From assembly GCF_018613415.1 (NCBI RefSeq), contig NZ_JAGGQG010000010.1, positions 221,888 to 285,887 of the forward strand: a stretch of DNA of 64,000 nucleotides, read 5' to 3'. A program made the position numbers and the translations under genes. Positions 54,106-63,232 of this stretch are shown here, piece by piece. The DNA comes from Bacillus sp. ISL-18 (GTDB lineage: Bacteria > Bacillota > Bacilli > Bacillales > Cytobacillaceae). Position 1 is the first letter of the stretch, and each line of letters begins with the position of its first letter. The notes under the pieces are model-generated. The model was given only the letters and a program-made list of their open reading frames with translations, made no database searches and was not told the origin of the DNA.

Positions 54106-54906
54106 TTACCCTTCTTCCACAAAAGTTTTTGCATATGGATGGTATTGACCCAATAACACTCTGACCCTTTTTGCAAGGAAGTCATTCAAGTAAGGAAGTT
54201 GTTTTTCAATCCCTTGTTTGGACCGCTCTATATATTCGTCACAAGCCTGTATTAAACGCTGTTGTTGTTCTTCGGTTAAATTTCCCAATATTTCACCAGA
54301 GAAAATGATTTTCTTTAGAGTTTGAAATAAAAAAGAGTATCCTGTTTGAAAATATTGGTTTCTCTCATTTAGTAACCTTTTAAATAAAAACAGCTCACTA
54401 AGAAACTCGTTCCAAACCCCGACTTTAAAATAATCAGCAACTTTAGTCAGTAGAGAACTTTCGATTCTTTTCATACTAGACATCAAGCTCTCAATGCCAT
54501 CCAGGTCATTTTTGTTGTAGACAAGAATTTTATTTTCATTTACTTCTTTTACACCTGCAGATAGACATTTTATCATATTTATATCTTCTGCATCCGCAAG
54601 AAGTTTATAGTAAAGGCCGCTAAAATAGTCTCCAGCAAGTACTGTTAGCTGCCGTTTTTTCTCATCTATGGCAGTACTTGATATATAATCATGGGTGTCA
54701 AGGGCAATTTGAATTAGCATGGTTGACAATGTATAGTTTTGAATCTGATTAAAAGACAGTTCTAGTGGTTCCATTAAAGAGACGAGGACTAACAACTTTT
54801 CCTCATCAATTTTGGGGGGTTCTATATATTCAAGCAAGTAGGAATCAAAAACCCTTTTTTCGACCTGCTCTTTAATCATTGTATATTTTTGTCGAATGTC
54901 ATGCAC
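54106..54906 (-). CDS. hepS: Heptaprenyl diphosphate synthase component I
   Basis: A 266-residue non-catalytic, all-helical subunit that sets chain length and binds HepT. Recognisable by MLIQIALDTHDYIS, LTVLAGDYFSGLYYKLLA and overall position. I start at GTG 54906, because GGGTGA lies 5 bases before it; ATG 54912 abuts that site. It is first of hepS-menG-hepT. The 190 bases to mtrB hold a GCAGAC/GTCTGC hairpin (55021-55050) and no gene. Confidence 0.92.
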   Translation of the reverse strand: MHDIRQKYTMIKEQVEKRVFDSYLLEYIEPPKIDEEKLLVLVSLMEPLELSFNQIQNYTLSTMLIQIALDTHDYISSTAIDEKKRQLTVLAGDYFSGLYYKLLADAEDINMIKCLSAGVKEVNENKILVYNKNDLDGIESLMSSMKRIESSLLTKVADYFKVGVWNEFLSELFLFKRLLNERNQYFQTGYSFLFQTLKKIIFSGEILGNLTEEQQQRLIQACDEYIERSKQGIEKQLPYLNDFLAKRVRVLLGQYHPYAKTFVEEG

Positions 54907-55098
54907 TGTCATCACCCTTGCTTCCCCGATGTAATCACTTTATGTATTTTATATTGTCTATTTTCACTAAAATTTCATGCCCACTTTAAGGAAAAATAAT
55001 TATCTTGTTAATAAAATAAGGCAGACACAATTATAACATAAAAGGTCTGCTGTGGGCAGGAATTCACAAAATAATCACTTACCATTCTATGTTCGGAG

Positions 55099-55335
55099 TT
55101 ATTTCTTCATTTCACTCTCAACTTCACCAAATTGAGTGAGAATTTTAGCGTTACCACGAATTTTAATGGCAGAGGTATGCTCGGTAAATTGAGCAATGAG
55201 AACTTCCCCTTTATCAAGCTTTTCTGAATGATGGAATCTTGTATCCGTACCCCTTGTTAAGCCGATTACACTGACACCGTCATCTTCAGCTTTAATCACA
55301 ACATAATCACTATTTTGTGGATTACGCTTTTCCAA
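55099..55335 (-). CDS. mtrB: Tryptophan RNA-binding attenuation protein (TRAP)
   Basis: A 78-residue protein that forms an 11-mer ring, binds tryptophan and wraps (G/U)AG-repeat RNA to stop trp expression. The RNA-contact residues K37, K56 and R58 of B. subtilis are K39, K58 and R60 here; [20 protein letters not shown] and [12 protein letters not shown] are conserved. I start at TTG 55335, 8 bases behind GGAG. It is downstream of folE, as the mtrAB operon. The usual target, a trp operon beside aroH, is absent from this window. Confidence 0.95.
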   Translation of the reverse strand: MEKRNPQNSDYVVIKAEDDGVSVIGLTRGTDTRFHHSEKLDKGEVLIAQFTEHTSAIKIRGNAKILTQFGEVESEMKK

Positions 55336-55368
55336 TTTGATCACTCCATAACCAAGAAATAATTGCTC

Positions 55369-55935
55369 TTAATATTTAATTAAAGATAGAATCTCTGACC
55401 GTGCCACTGAGTCCTCTGCAAGAACTCCTCTAACAGCTGTTGTAACCGTTTTGGAACCAGGCTTTTTTACTCCACGCATCGTCATACACATATGCTCAGC
55501 TTCCACAACAACCATTACACCTTTAGGATCAAGTTTTTCCATCATACTATCCGCTATAGTGGATGTAATCCGTTCCTGCAGCTGCGGCCTTTTAGCAACA
55601 GCTTCGACAGCCCGGGCTAATTTACTTAGTCCTGTAACACGGCCATTCTGTGGAATATAGGCAACATGGGCTTTTCCAAAGAAAGGGACTAAATGATGTT
55701 CACACATTGAGTAGAATGGAATATCTTTGACTAATACAAGTTCTTCATGATCTTCACTAAAAATAGTTTCAAAGTGCTGTTTCGGATCTTCCTTTAATCC
55801 GCTGAATACTTCTTCATACATTTTTGCTACTCGCTTTGGTGTGTCAAGAAGTCCTTCACGATTTGGATCTTCACCAATTGCCTCTAATATTAAACGTACC
55901 GCCTCTTCAATTTGGGCACGATTGATTTCCGACAT
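55369..55935 (-). CDS. folE: GTP cyclohydrolase I
   Basis: A 188-residue enzyme (MtrA in B. subtilis) that starts folate synthesis by making dihydroneopterin triphosphate from GTP. Zinc ligands lie in [13 protein letters not shown] and [20 protein letters not shown] and TPKRVAKMY are signatures. AGGAGG precedes the ATG. It is followed 33 bases on by mtrB. Folate from here also feeds PanB through methylene-tetrahydrofolate. Confidence 0.97.
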   Translation of the reverse strand: MSEINRAQIEEAVRLILEAIGEDPNREGLLDTPKRVAKMYEEVFSGLKEDPKQHFETIFSEDHEELVLVKDIPFYSMCEHHLVPFFGKAHVAYIPQNGRVTGLSKLARAVEAVAKRPQLQERITSTIADSMMEKLDPKGVMVVVEAEHMCMTMRGVKKPGSKTVTTAVRGVLAEDSVARSEILSLIKY

Positions 55936-56052
55936 ACCGATTTCCTCCTAAAGTATATCTTTTAAGTATAAACAACAACTACATATTAGCACAATCATTT
56001 CCCTGCAAGCAAAAAAATAGTTACTTACCCATATGTTTAACTTTAAGATAGA

Positions 56053-56083
56053 AAAAAGGCCATGGAGTGATCCATGACCTTTT
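56053..56083 (-). terminator. Terminator of hbs
   Basis: On the minus strand AAAGGTCATGGA pairs with TCCATGGCCTTT (one G-T pair) around TCAC, followed by a T-rich tail. Confidence 0.88.
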
Positions 56084-56120
56084 TGCCTAAGCTACCCGCT
56101 TTAAGCAATCATTTATGTAA

Positions 56121-56393
56121 TTACTTAACTGCATCTTTAAGTGCCTTACCTGGTTTAAAAGCTGGTACCTTGCTAGCAGCGATTTCGATTTCATCACCTG
56201 TTTGTGGGTTACGACCTTTACGGGCAGCACGCTCACGTACTTCAAAGTTACCAAAACCAATTAGTTGTACCTTATCACCATTTTTTAAAGCATCTAAAAT
56301 CGCATCAAAAACAGCATCAACTGCTTTTGTAGCGTCCTTTTTTGAAAGCTCGCTAGCTTCAGCAACTGCGTTAATAAGTTCTGTCTTGTTCAT
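56121..56393 (-). CDS. hbs: DNA-binding protein HU (HBsu)
   Basis: A 90-residue histone-like protein that bends and compacts the nucleoid. Family motifs are [20 protein letters not shown] and [21 protein letters not shown] with the proline-tipped DNA-binding arm. AGGAGGTGAATGGC precedes ATG 56393; the GTG three codons earlier falls inside the ribosome site. It has its own terminator. Expression is usually strong. Confidence 0.97.
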   Translation of the reverse strand: MNKTELINAVAEASELSKKDATKAVDAVFDAILDALKNGDKVQLIGFGNFEVRERAARKGRNPQTGDEIEIAASKVPAFKPGKALKDAVK

Positions 56394-56721
56394 GCCATTC
56401 ACCTCCTCCCGAAGAAATTATCAAGATTCGTAAATAAGATTACTTATCTACATTTCTAAACAATTTTTCTAATTTCTATACGTCATAGCAAGGTTTTATT
56501 ACCAAAGTAATCGATTTTGACTACTTTAGTGACCTTAAATCTATTTTTTTAATAAAAACCCAATGATATAAAGGGTTTAAGGACTATAACGTAATTCTGT
56601 TAAAAGATTATCATAATCATTTCCGCATATCAAGAAGATTTCATGAAATTATGGTAATCTTTTCTTTGTTTATCAAGATTCTTCTATATTTGACCTAAAT
56701 TTTGTCATAATCAGTTAAAAT
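56394..56721. other. Intergenic region between spoIVA and hbs with inverted repeats
   Basis: About 330 bases without a gene. It must hold the hbs promoter(s), but I see no convincing -35/-10 pair. Two inverted repeats stand out: CCAAAGTA with TACTTTAG around ATCGATTTTGAC (near 56503-56531), and AAAAGATTA (56602-56610) with TAATCTTTT (56655-56663). Confidence 0.5.
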
Positions 56722-56748
56722 AAAAAAAAGGACTCCGAATCGGAGCCC
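56722..56748 (-). terminator. Terminator of spoIVA
   Basis: On the minus strand GGGCTCCGA pairs with TCGGAGTCC (one G-T pair), followed by a run of eight T, just after the spoIVA stop. Confidence 0.88.
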
Positions 56749-56753
56749 AATAA

Positions 56754-58232
56754 TTAGAGGATTATCGCAATTAATCCGCCGCTGCCTTCATTAATAATTC
56801 TCTCTAATGTTTCTTTTAATTTATATCTGGCATTCTCTGGCATTAGAGATAGTTTACCTTGAATCCCCTCTCGAACAATAGAACTCAAAGACCGGCCAAA
56901 AATATCGGAATTCCAAATCGATAATGGATCATCCTCGAAGTCCTGCATTAAATAACGGACTAACTCTTCACTTTGTTTTTCTGTACCGATAATCGGAGCA
57001 AATTCTGATTCTACATCGACTTTAATCATATGAATCGATGGAGCGACCGCTCTAAGTCTTACACCGAATCTAGCACCCTGACGAATGATTTCTGGTTCTT
57101 CAAGACTCATATCAGAAAGTGATGGTGAGGCAATCCCATAACCTGTTTGTTTAACCATTTTTATTGCATCGGCAATATGGTCATATTCCGCTTTCGCATG
57201 GGCAAAATCCTGCATTAATTCTAGAAGATGATCCTTACCTCTGATTTCCACTCCGACAATTTCTTTTAATATATCATCATATAACTCATCCGGAGCGATT
57301 AAGTCGATTTCTGCAACACCTGAACCCATCTCTATACCAGCTAATCCGGCTTTTTCAATGAATTCAAAGTCACTAAACTGCTGCACAACTCGATCCACAT
57401 CTCGTAATCTCTTTATATCTTTAACTGTTTCTTTCACAGCATCTTGATAGCTTGAACGGAGCCAGTGGTTCTCTCTTAGTACCATAACCCAGCTTGGCAG
57501 GTTTACATTGACTTCAAGTACCGGGAACTCGTATAGGGCCTCGCGAAGGACATTGTATACATCACTGTCACGCATGCTTTCTACACTCATTGCTATAACA
57601 GGAATATCATATTTCTCTGCTAAGCTTGATCTTAATGTTTCTGTGCTAGGGTGGTATGGCTGAGCGCTATTGACCACCATAATAAATGGTTTGCCCACTT
57701 CCTTCAGTTCGTTTATGACTCTTTCTTCGGCTTCGATATAGTTACTCCTAGGGATTTCACCAATTGTTCCATCCGTTGTAACTACAACCCCAATCGTTGA
57801 ATGTTCCTGGATTACTTTTCTTGTGCCAATTTCTGCCGCTTCATGGAATGGAATAGGTTCCTCATACCATGGCGTATTAATCATCCTAGGTCCATTTTCA
57901 TCTTCATATCCTTTAGCACCTGGGACTGTGTATCCCACACAATCCACTAGCCTGATATTAACATTAAGTCCCTCATCAACATGTACAGTAGCCGCCTGAT
58001 TTGGGACAAATTTTGGTTCAGTTGTCATAATGGTTTTACCTGCTGCACTTTGTGGAAGCTCATCCTGTGCGCGGGACCTCTCCGCTTCACTGTTTATATT
58101 TGGTAAGACAACAAGCTCCATGAACTTTTTAATAAATGTTGATTTTCCTGTTCGTACTGCTCCGACTACTCCTAGATAAATATCGCCGCCTGTTCTCTCG
58201 GCAATATCTTTAAAAATATCAACCTTTTCCAA
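56754..58232 (-). CDS. spoIVA: Spore coat morphogenetic ATPase SpoIVA
   Basis: A 492-residue protein that polymerises on the forespore surface by ATP hydrolysis and forms the basement layer of the coat. Walker A is GAVRTGKST (24-32), with the DCVGYTVPGAKGYED switch region. The C-terminus RIINEGSGGLIAIIL is the SpoVM/SpoVID-contacting end and is fully conserved. The start is TTG 58232, 6 bases after GGGAGGGG, as in B. subtilis. It is expected under sigma-E; I could not assign the promoter with confidence. Confidence 0.98.
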   Translation of the reverse strand: MEKVDIFKDIAERTGGDIYLGVVGAVRTGKSTFIKKFMELVVLPNINSEAERSRAQDELPQSAAGKTIMTTEPKFVPNQAATVHVDEGLNVNIRLVDCVGYTVPGAKGYEDENGPRMINTPWYEEPIPFHEAAEIGTRKVIQEHSTIGVVVTTDGTIGEIPRSNYIEAEERVINELKEVGKPFIMVVNSAQPYHPSTETLRSSLAEKYDIPVIAMSVESMRDSDVYNVLREALYEFPVLEVNVNLPSWVMVLRENHWLRSSYQDAVKETVKDIKRLRDVDRVVQQFSDFEFIEKAGLAGIEMGSGVAEIDLIAPDELYDDILKEIVGVEIRGKDHLLELMQDFAHAKAEYDHIADAIKMVKQTGYGIASPSLSDMSLEEPEIIRQGARFGVRLRAVAPSIHMIKVDVESEFAPIIGTEKQSEELVRYLMQDFEDDPLSIWNSDIFGRSLSSIVREGIQGKLSLMPENARYKLKETLERIINEGSGGLIAIIL

Positions 58233-58591
58233 GTGATCCCCTCCCGATCATAGAGTAAAGTGGGATAATAACATCCATTTTAGGTATTTTTGGACAGTAT
58301 ATATTTATGACGTTGTCCTATCTTGTTATGACACTTTTCTAAAATTTTTACCCCCTTGTTAATATTTCACACGATGTAATGATATCTGTTTTCTCTGAAC
58401 TTTTAAGTTGTATGGAGGGTTTCTAACTATGGTTAACGGATACGGCAGTAATAGTTAAATCTATACTGCCATTAAATGATTAAGCATAAAAAAACCCTTC
58501 TCCTACAATATATTTCATAGGAAAAGGGTTATGACAAAAATTAAAGCAAAGGACGTTCTCTAGGAGTAGAGAGGAGGACCTAATTATATTC
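58233..58591. other. Intergenic region between yphF and spoIVA
   Basis: About 360 bases without a proper gene. It holds the spoIVA promoter region, a nine-codon frame on the plus strand (58429-58458, MVNGYGSNS) behind a good GGAGGG ribosome site, an overlapping GGCAGTA/TACTGCC hairpin (58444-58470), and the yphF terminator. Confidence 0.5.
58488..58530 (-). terminator. Terminator of yphF
   Basis: AACCCTTCTCCTA (58493-58505) pairs with TAGGAAAAGGGTT (58518-58530) with one mismatch. On the minus strand seven T follow. Confidence 0.88.
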
Positions 58592-59302
58592 TTATTTTTC
58601 TAAAAAAATAGGTTCCTTTGTCTTAGGATCAATGGTATAGGGCAGGGAATAAGCAGGAACAAACATGGAATTATCCACTAAAATAGAGCGGATATCCTCG
58701 CCAGGTTTGGGCTCCTTACCTGTCTTTTTTAAAATCTGATAGAGGTCGGGCCGATAATCAACGTAAACCTCGGCATCACCTGTTATGACGAACGAAAGGT
58801 TTTGATTTGTAAAGGGACTCACGGCGTATGGAGCTTTCTTGAATCCAAGTTTTGAATAGTCAAGTGAATAAACATTTTTGGCCAATTGCGTTTTATATGG
58901 TGGATAACCATTCGTTCTTATCCTTAAATTAATATCCCGAATCGTTTCCGCCATCCGCAAATCCAACAATTTAACCGTAGGATTTGTCTCCTCATTTACA
59001 AGTACATATTGAAATATACCACCGCTCTCATAAGCATTTCCAGGTGGTTCTGCTATATACTTGGGCGCAATTTTTTTAAAATCTACAGGATACTTTTGAT
59101 AAATCGGTGTTTCGGCTTCCTTGGTTTTAATGGGCAGAATTCCGCCATTATCTTTTTGAAAGTCATCTACTGCCGATTGTACTGCCTTGATTTGATCTTT
59201 ATAAGGTACCTGGTTTTGCGTTAATTCCTCTTTCGGGTACATGCAGCCTGATAAAATGACTGCCATAATCATGAGTGTGCTAAACAGCATTATTCTTTTC
59301 AT
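58592..59302 (-). CDS. yphF: Lipoprotein YphF
   Basis: A 236-residue lipoprotein with lipobox LSGC (cleavage before C20). The rest is extracellular and soluble: QIKAVQSAVDDFQKDNGGIL, then GFKKAPYAVSPFTNQNLSFV. The function is unknown. Homologues lie in the same place beside spoIVA and yphE in Bacillus, and a sporulation link is only inferred. yphE lies 34 bases upstream, so the two are probably cotranscribed. Confidence 0.86.
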   Translation of the reverse strand: MKRIMLFSTLMIMAVILSGCMYPKEELTQNQVPYKDQIKAVQSAVDDFQKDNGGILPIKTKEAETPIYQKYPVDFKKIAPKYIAEPPGNAYESGGIFQYVLVNEETNPTVKLLDLRMAETIRDINLRIRTNGYPPYKTQLAKNVYSLDYSKLGFKKAPYAVSPFTNQNLSFVITGDAEVYVDYRPDLYQILKKTGKEPKPGEDIRSILVDNSMFVPAYSLPYTIDPKTKEPIFLEK

Positions 59303-59336
59303 AAAATCACCTTTAGGTTTATGTATGGTCGAAAAT

Positions 59337-59522
59337 TCAAGTTAAAAAAACAATCAGTAAGGTTATTCCTGCCACAATCATAAACAAATAAGCAATAATT
59401 GCAGTTAGAATTCGAAATACTCCTTGTAACTTATATCGGCTCAAATAAATCGTAACGATCGCAAGAAACATAAGAGCCATACCTGCAATGGATATCCACA
59501 TCTTTATCATGGCTGGCGACAA
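59337..59522 (-). CDS. yphE: YphE small membrane protein
   Basis: A 61-residue protein with two membrane helices (about 6-27 and 36-60) joined by a short basic loop (LSRYKLQGVFR). The function is unknown. The start is TTG 59522, 7 bases behind GGGGG. It matches YphE in size and place, between yphF and gpsA. Confidence 0.8.
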   Translation of the reverse strand: MSPAMIKMWISIAGMALMFLAIVTIYLSRYKLQGVFRILTAIIAYLFMIVAGITLLIVFLT

Positions 59523-59587
59523 TTTTATTCCCCCTTTTTCGAAGATTAATTATAACATAGCTATTATTATAAAAAAATTCATAACAT

Positions 59588-59627
59588 AAAAAAACTGAAG
59601 TAAAGAGGGGCGAGTTCTTTACTTCAG
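59588..59627 (-). terminator. Terminator downstream of gpsA
   Basis: A perfect 12-bp stem, CTGAAGTAAAGA (59595-59606) with TCTTTACTTCAG (59616-59627). On the minus strand it runs into TTTTTTT. A second, weaker GGTTGC hairpin lies between it and the gpsA stop. Confidence 0.85.
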
Positions 59628-59751
59628 CATAAATTTGGACTAAATAACCCATTCTCCAGCGTCTACTACTAGGTTGCTTCGTTGCATTGTATGCAACCTT
59701 GAGAAAAAACGCATCATAAGATTGCCTATTTTTTAATAAAAAAGCACATTT

Positions 59752-60810
59752 TTAATCTTCAAGGGATTTTTCCTCAAGAACATTAACCAAGTCTTCCATC
59801 TCATGGGTTCTGCCGCGCGACATTAAAACATCAACTGCATCTTTCGGATTTTTGCCATTAAACAAAACATTATACAGGACAGATGTAATCGGCATATTAA
59901 CATTATACTTTTGTGCAAGCTGATTCGCCGCTTTTGTTGTTCTTACACCTTCAACCACCATTCCCATATTATCGAGAACCTCAGTTAGCGTTTTTCCCTT
60001 ACCAAGCAGATTTCCTGCTTTCCAGTTTCTTGAATGTACACTTGTGCAGGTAACAATTAGATCTCCTATTCCCGCTAATCCGGAGAACGTTAATGGATTG
60101 GCACCCATTTTTGTTCCGAGCCGGGCTATTTCCGCTAATCCCCGCGTCATTAAAGCGGCCTTAGCATTATCACCGTAACCAAGTCCGTCTGTAATACCGG
60201 CCGCCAAGGCTATAATGTTCTTTAAGGCTCCGCCAATTTCCACGCCAATGACATCTGAATTGGTATATACGCGGAAATTTTGATTGATAAATAGATCCTG
60301 TATATGTTCAGCTGCTTCCATATTTTCCGATGAGACTGCAACGGTTGTAGGGTGTCTAAGACTGACTTCTTCCGCATGACTAGGTCCTGAAAGAACCACG
60401 ACATCCTTAAGAAGTTCTTTAGGCATTTCTTCTTTAATAATTTCGGTTATTCGCAGCAGGGTATTAGGCTCTATCCCTTTACTCACATGCGTAATCGTCA
60501 ATGGTTCACTCTGAACTGCTCGAATACTGCCTAGCACTTCCCGAATGGCTTTTGTCGGAACAGCCAGGATAATGTTTTCCACTCCCATTAATGCATCATT
60601 TAACGAAGCATACCCCACAATTAATCCTGGCAATTTGATATCAGGTAAATATTTTTTATTGGTATGAAATTGATTTATTTCCTTTACCTGGTCCTCATTA
60701 TGACTCCATAAACGTACTTCATGACCGTTGTCTGCAAGTACCATTGCGAGGGCTGTTCCCCAGCTTCCTGCACCAATAACAGTTACGGCTGTTTTGCTAT
60801 CCTCCCGCAT
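59752..60810 (-). CDS. gpsA: Glycerol-3-phosphate dehydrogenase [NAD(P)+]
   Basis: A 352-residue enzyme that reduces dihydroxyacetone phosphate to sn-glycerol 3-phosphate for phospholipid and teichoic acid synthesis. The Rossmann loop is [13 protein letters not shown] (11-23). The catalytic lysine is in [14 protein letters not shown], and SGPSHAEEV is conserved. AGGTGAAGGG precedes the ATG. It follows der by 19 bases, as in B. subtilis. The last residues (EEKSLED) are variable. Confidence 0.97.
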   Translation of the reverse strand: MREDSKTAVTVIGAGSWGTALAMVLADNGHEVRLWSHNEDQVKEINQFHTNKKYLPDIKLPGLIVGYASLNDALMGVENIILAVPTKAIREVLGSIRAVQSEPLTITHVSKGIEPNTLLRITEIIKEEMPKELLKDVVVLSGPSHAEEVSLRHPTTVAVSSENMEAAEHIQDLFINQNFRVYTNSDVIGVEIGGALKNIIALAAGITDGLGYGDNAKAALMTRGLAEIARLGTKMGANPLTFSGLAGIGDLIVTCTSVHSRNWKAGNLLGKGKTLTEVLDNMGMVVEGVRTTKAANQLAQKYNVNMPITSVLYNVLFNGKNPKDAVDVLMSRGRTHEMEDLVNVLEEKSLED

Positions 60811-60829
60811 AACCCTTCACCTGCCTTTA

Positions 60830-62140
60830 TTATTTTCTTTCTCGAGCATAAATCTTGATTGGCGTCCCCTCAAAACCAAAAGCGTCCCGAATCCTGTTTT
60901 CAAGAAAGCGTTCATAGGAAAAATGCATTAATTCAGGTTCATTTACAAAAACAACAAAAGTTGGTGGTTTGACAGCCACTTGGGTAGCATAATAAATTTT
61001 TAATCGTCGACCCTTGTCTGTCGGAGTAGGATTCATCGCGACCGCATCCATAATGACGTCATTTAACACGCTTGTTTCAACTCGCATCGAATGATTATCA
61101 CTTGCCGTATTGATCATTGGCATTAGCGTATGGATACGCTTTTTCGTTTTTGCCGATAGGAAAACAATTGGAGCATAGCTAAGAAATAAGAAATGTTCTC
61201 TTATTTTTTGTTCCAATTCTTTCATTGTTTTCTCATCTTTTTCAACCGCATCCCATTTATTCACCACAATCACGACAGCCCGTCCTGCTTCATGGGCATA
61301 ACCGGCAATTTTCTTATCTTGCTCAATAATTCCTTCTTCAGCGTTAATGACCACTAAAACAACATCTGAACGTTCAATCGCCCTTAGTGCACGCAACACA
61401 CTATACTTTTCTGTCGTTTCATACACTTTTCCTCTTTTTCTTATTCCAGCTGTATCAATAATGACATATCTTTGGCCGTTATAAGTATAAGGGGAATCGA
61501 CTGCATCACGAGTGGTACCGGCAATATTGCTGACTATGACACGATCTTCTCCTAGTATCGCATTTACGAGAGAGGACTTTCCAACATTCGGTCGTCCAAT
61601 TAAAGAAAACTTGACCACATCTTCATCATATTCTATTGGCTTTGATTTTGGAAAATATTTAGCTGCCTCATCTAATAAATCACCAAGGCCAAGTCCGTGA
61701 GATCCTGACACTGGGATTGGTTCACCAAAACCCAATGAATAAAAATCATAAAGTAACTCTCTCATTTCAGGGTTATCGATCTTATTTACTCCTAATACGA
61801 TTGGCTTTTTGGACTTATAGAGGATTTTTGCTACTTCTTCATCCGCTGCCGTTACCCCTTCACGACCATTTGTTAAAAAGATAATGACATCAGCTTCATC
61901 AATTGCAACCTCCGCCTGCTGGCGAATCTGCTCTAAAAATGGCTCATCTCCAATATCTATTCCACCCGTATCGATCACATTAAAATCATGTGTTAACCAT
62001 TCACCTGAACTATAAATCCGATCTCTAGTTACTCCCGGCACGTCTTCCACGATGGAAACACGCTCACCCACAATCCTATTAAATATGGTGGATTTTCCAA
62101 CGTTTGGTCTTCCTACAATGGCAATAACAGGTTTAACCAT
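60830..62140 (-). CDS. der: Ribosome assembly GTPase Der (EngA)
   Basis: A 436-residue protein with two GTPase domains in tandem: G1 motifs GRPNVGKS at 10-17 and 182-189, DTGG and DTAG G3 motifs, and NKID and NKWD G4 motifs. A C-terminal KH-like domain (about 355-436) follows. It acts in late 50S subunit assembly. I start at ATG 62140, which matches the B. subtilis N-terminus; an ATG four codons upstream directly abuts the AAAGG site. Confidence 0.97.
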   Translation of the reverse strand: MVKPVIAIVGRPNVGKSTIFNRIVGERVSIVEDVPGVTRDRIYSSGEWLTHDFNVIDTGGIDIGDEPFLEQIRQQAEVAIDEADVIIFLTNGREGVTAADEEVAKILYKSKKPIVLGVNKIDNPEMRELLYDFYSLGFGEPIPVSGSHGLGLGDLLDEAAKYFPKSKPIEYDEDVVKFSLIGRPNVGKSSLVNAILGEDRVIVSNIAGTTRDAVDSPYTYNGQRYVIIDTAGIRKRGKVYETTEKYSVLRALRAIERSDVVLVVINAEEGIIEQDKKIAGYAHEAGRAVVIVVNKWDAVEKDEKTMKELEQKIREHFLFLSYAPIVFLSAKTKKRIHTLMPMINTASDNHSMRVETSVLNDVIMDAVAMNPTPTDKGRRLKIYYATQVAVKPPTFVVFVNEPELMHFSYERFLENRIRDAFGFEGTPIKIYARERK

Positions 62141-62245
62141 CTTAATCGCCATCCTTTCTAATATATTTCACAATAGTGTTATTAGTTAGCATTATTCAAA
62201 TTGAAAGTTCTTACGTAAGTAAGGCGGACAATAGCCTTAAGTAAA

Positions 62246-62270
62246 GAAACCCTTCTGTTAACAAGAAGGG
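62246..62270 (-). terminator. Hairpin after yphA, possible terminator
   Basis: CCCTTCT (62250-62256) pairs with AGAAGGG (62264-62270). On the minus strand only TTTCTTT follows, so it is a weak terminator of yphA at best. Confidence 0.45.
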
Positions 62271-62338
62271 CCTAACTTCAATTATTTTAACAATGTTAGT
62301 CCTTTCCTGCAATGGTAAGGATTCTCCAAGCAGCCCAT

Positions 62339-62947
62339 TTAAGATGATTTTTGTTTTCCTTTTTCAAAAAAATGATAGTGTGTTTGAAAAAACGTTCCAG
62401 CATTTTCGATTGCACTCCAAGCAACAAGTAAAGCAGAAATCAACGCACATGCATCTAGATATTCAAACCCGCCTATTTCATATGGAAAAGGGAATTTACT
62501 TAAGGTATATGCATATAGAAACTCCCCTTGCATCGTTCCGCAAATCGCAATCAGTAATCTTCCTTTTAAGCTTTTTTGCAACAGGATGGCAAGGTATCCA
62601 AAGGCAATTCCCATCATCCATTCCTTTTTAAAAATAATCCAGACCGGGTCAAAAATTTCAAACAAATGAAACGCCACATATCCTATTGATACAATCAATG
62701 AACAAAGATAGAAATAAAGAATTGCTCCCCGTTTTTCCTGGCTAAAGAAAAGATAACTCATGACGAGTAAAAATAATCCACTGGTATGAATGTCATATTC
62801 CCCCAGTTTAAAGTGCTGATTGGATAATAGGATAACGATTAAAATAATTGCAGATAGTTTTCGCCGATACGGGTTTTTCTTATCTGTCAGAAAAGTAAGG
62901 TAAACCCAAAATGACCAATAAATCCAATAAAACATCGTACCTTCCAT
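62339..62947 (-). CDS. yphA: YphA membrane protein
   Basis: A 202-residue integral membrane protein with about six helices and a basic C-terminal tail. It begins MEGTMFYWIYWSFWVYLTF, like Bacillus YphA. The function is unknown. AGGAGGTG precedes ATG 62947; the frame opens eight codons earlier inside that site. In B. subtilis seaA (yphB) lies between yphA and der; it is missing here. Confidence 0.82.
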   Translation of the reverse strand: MEGTMFYWIYWSFWVYLTFLTDKKNPYRRKLSAIILIVILLSNQHFKLGEYDIHTSGLFLLVMSYLFFSQEKRGAILYFYLCSLIVSIGYVAFHLFEIFDPVWIIFKKEWMMGIAFGYLAILLQKSLKGRLLIAICGTMQGEFLYAYTLSKFPFPYEIGGFEYLDACALISALLVAWSAIENAGTFFQTHYHFFEKGKQKSS

Positions 62948-63053
62948 GCATACACCTCCTATTATTTTCATTATTGGTAAACTTTATGTACTTTCATACT
63001 TCCTTGAATAATATTTCAGTGGTGAATCATCTTATAAAGAGGAGGTGTAGAAA

Positions 63054-63200
63054 ATGGGAAAAGACCGCCAAGAAAAAAAGCTGGCTGCAAGCGGGCGCGC
63101 TGGGAAAGATCGTGATCAGGCCTTGCATTATCCTGGCTCAACAAAGTTATCAAGTCCTGAGGAAGCTAGAGATTTAAACGATGGAAAATATGATGAATAA
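63054..63200 (+). CDS. ypzI: YpzI family protein
   Basis: A 48-residue, highly charged protein: MGKDRQEKKLAASGRAGKDR, then DQALHYPGSTKLSSPEEARD. It matches the small YpzI family of Bacillaceae, of unknown function. GAGGAGGTG precedes ATG 63054. It is on the plus strand between yphA and fni and ends in a terminator shared with fni. Confidence 0.85.
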   Translation: MGKDRQEKKLAASGRAGKDRDQALHYPGSTKLSSPEEARDLNDGKYDE

Positions 63201-63206
63201 ATAGTA

Positions 63207-63232
63207 AAAGCTCCCGCACATGCGGGAGCTTT
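63207..63232. terminator. Bidirectional terminator between ypzI and fni
   Basis: A perfect 12-bp stem, AAAGCTCCCGCA with TGCGGGAGCTTT, and a two-base loop. It overlaps the fni stop. Confidence 0.9.

Noticed and set aside
62293..62631. Plus-strand open frame opposite yphA
   Set aside because: It has no ribosome site and is the complement of a membrane protein gene that matches YphA in sequence and place.
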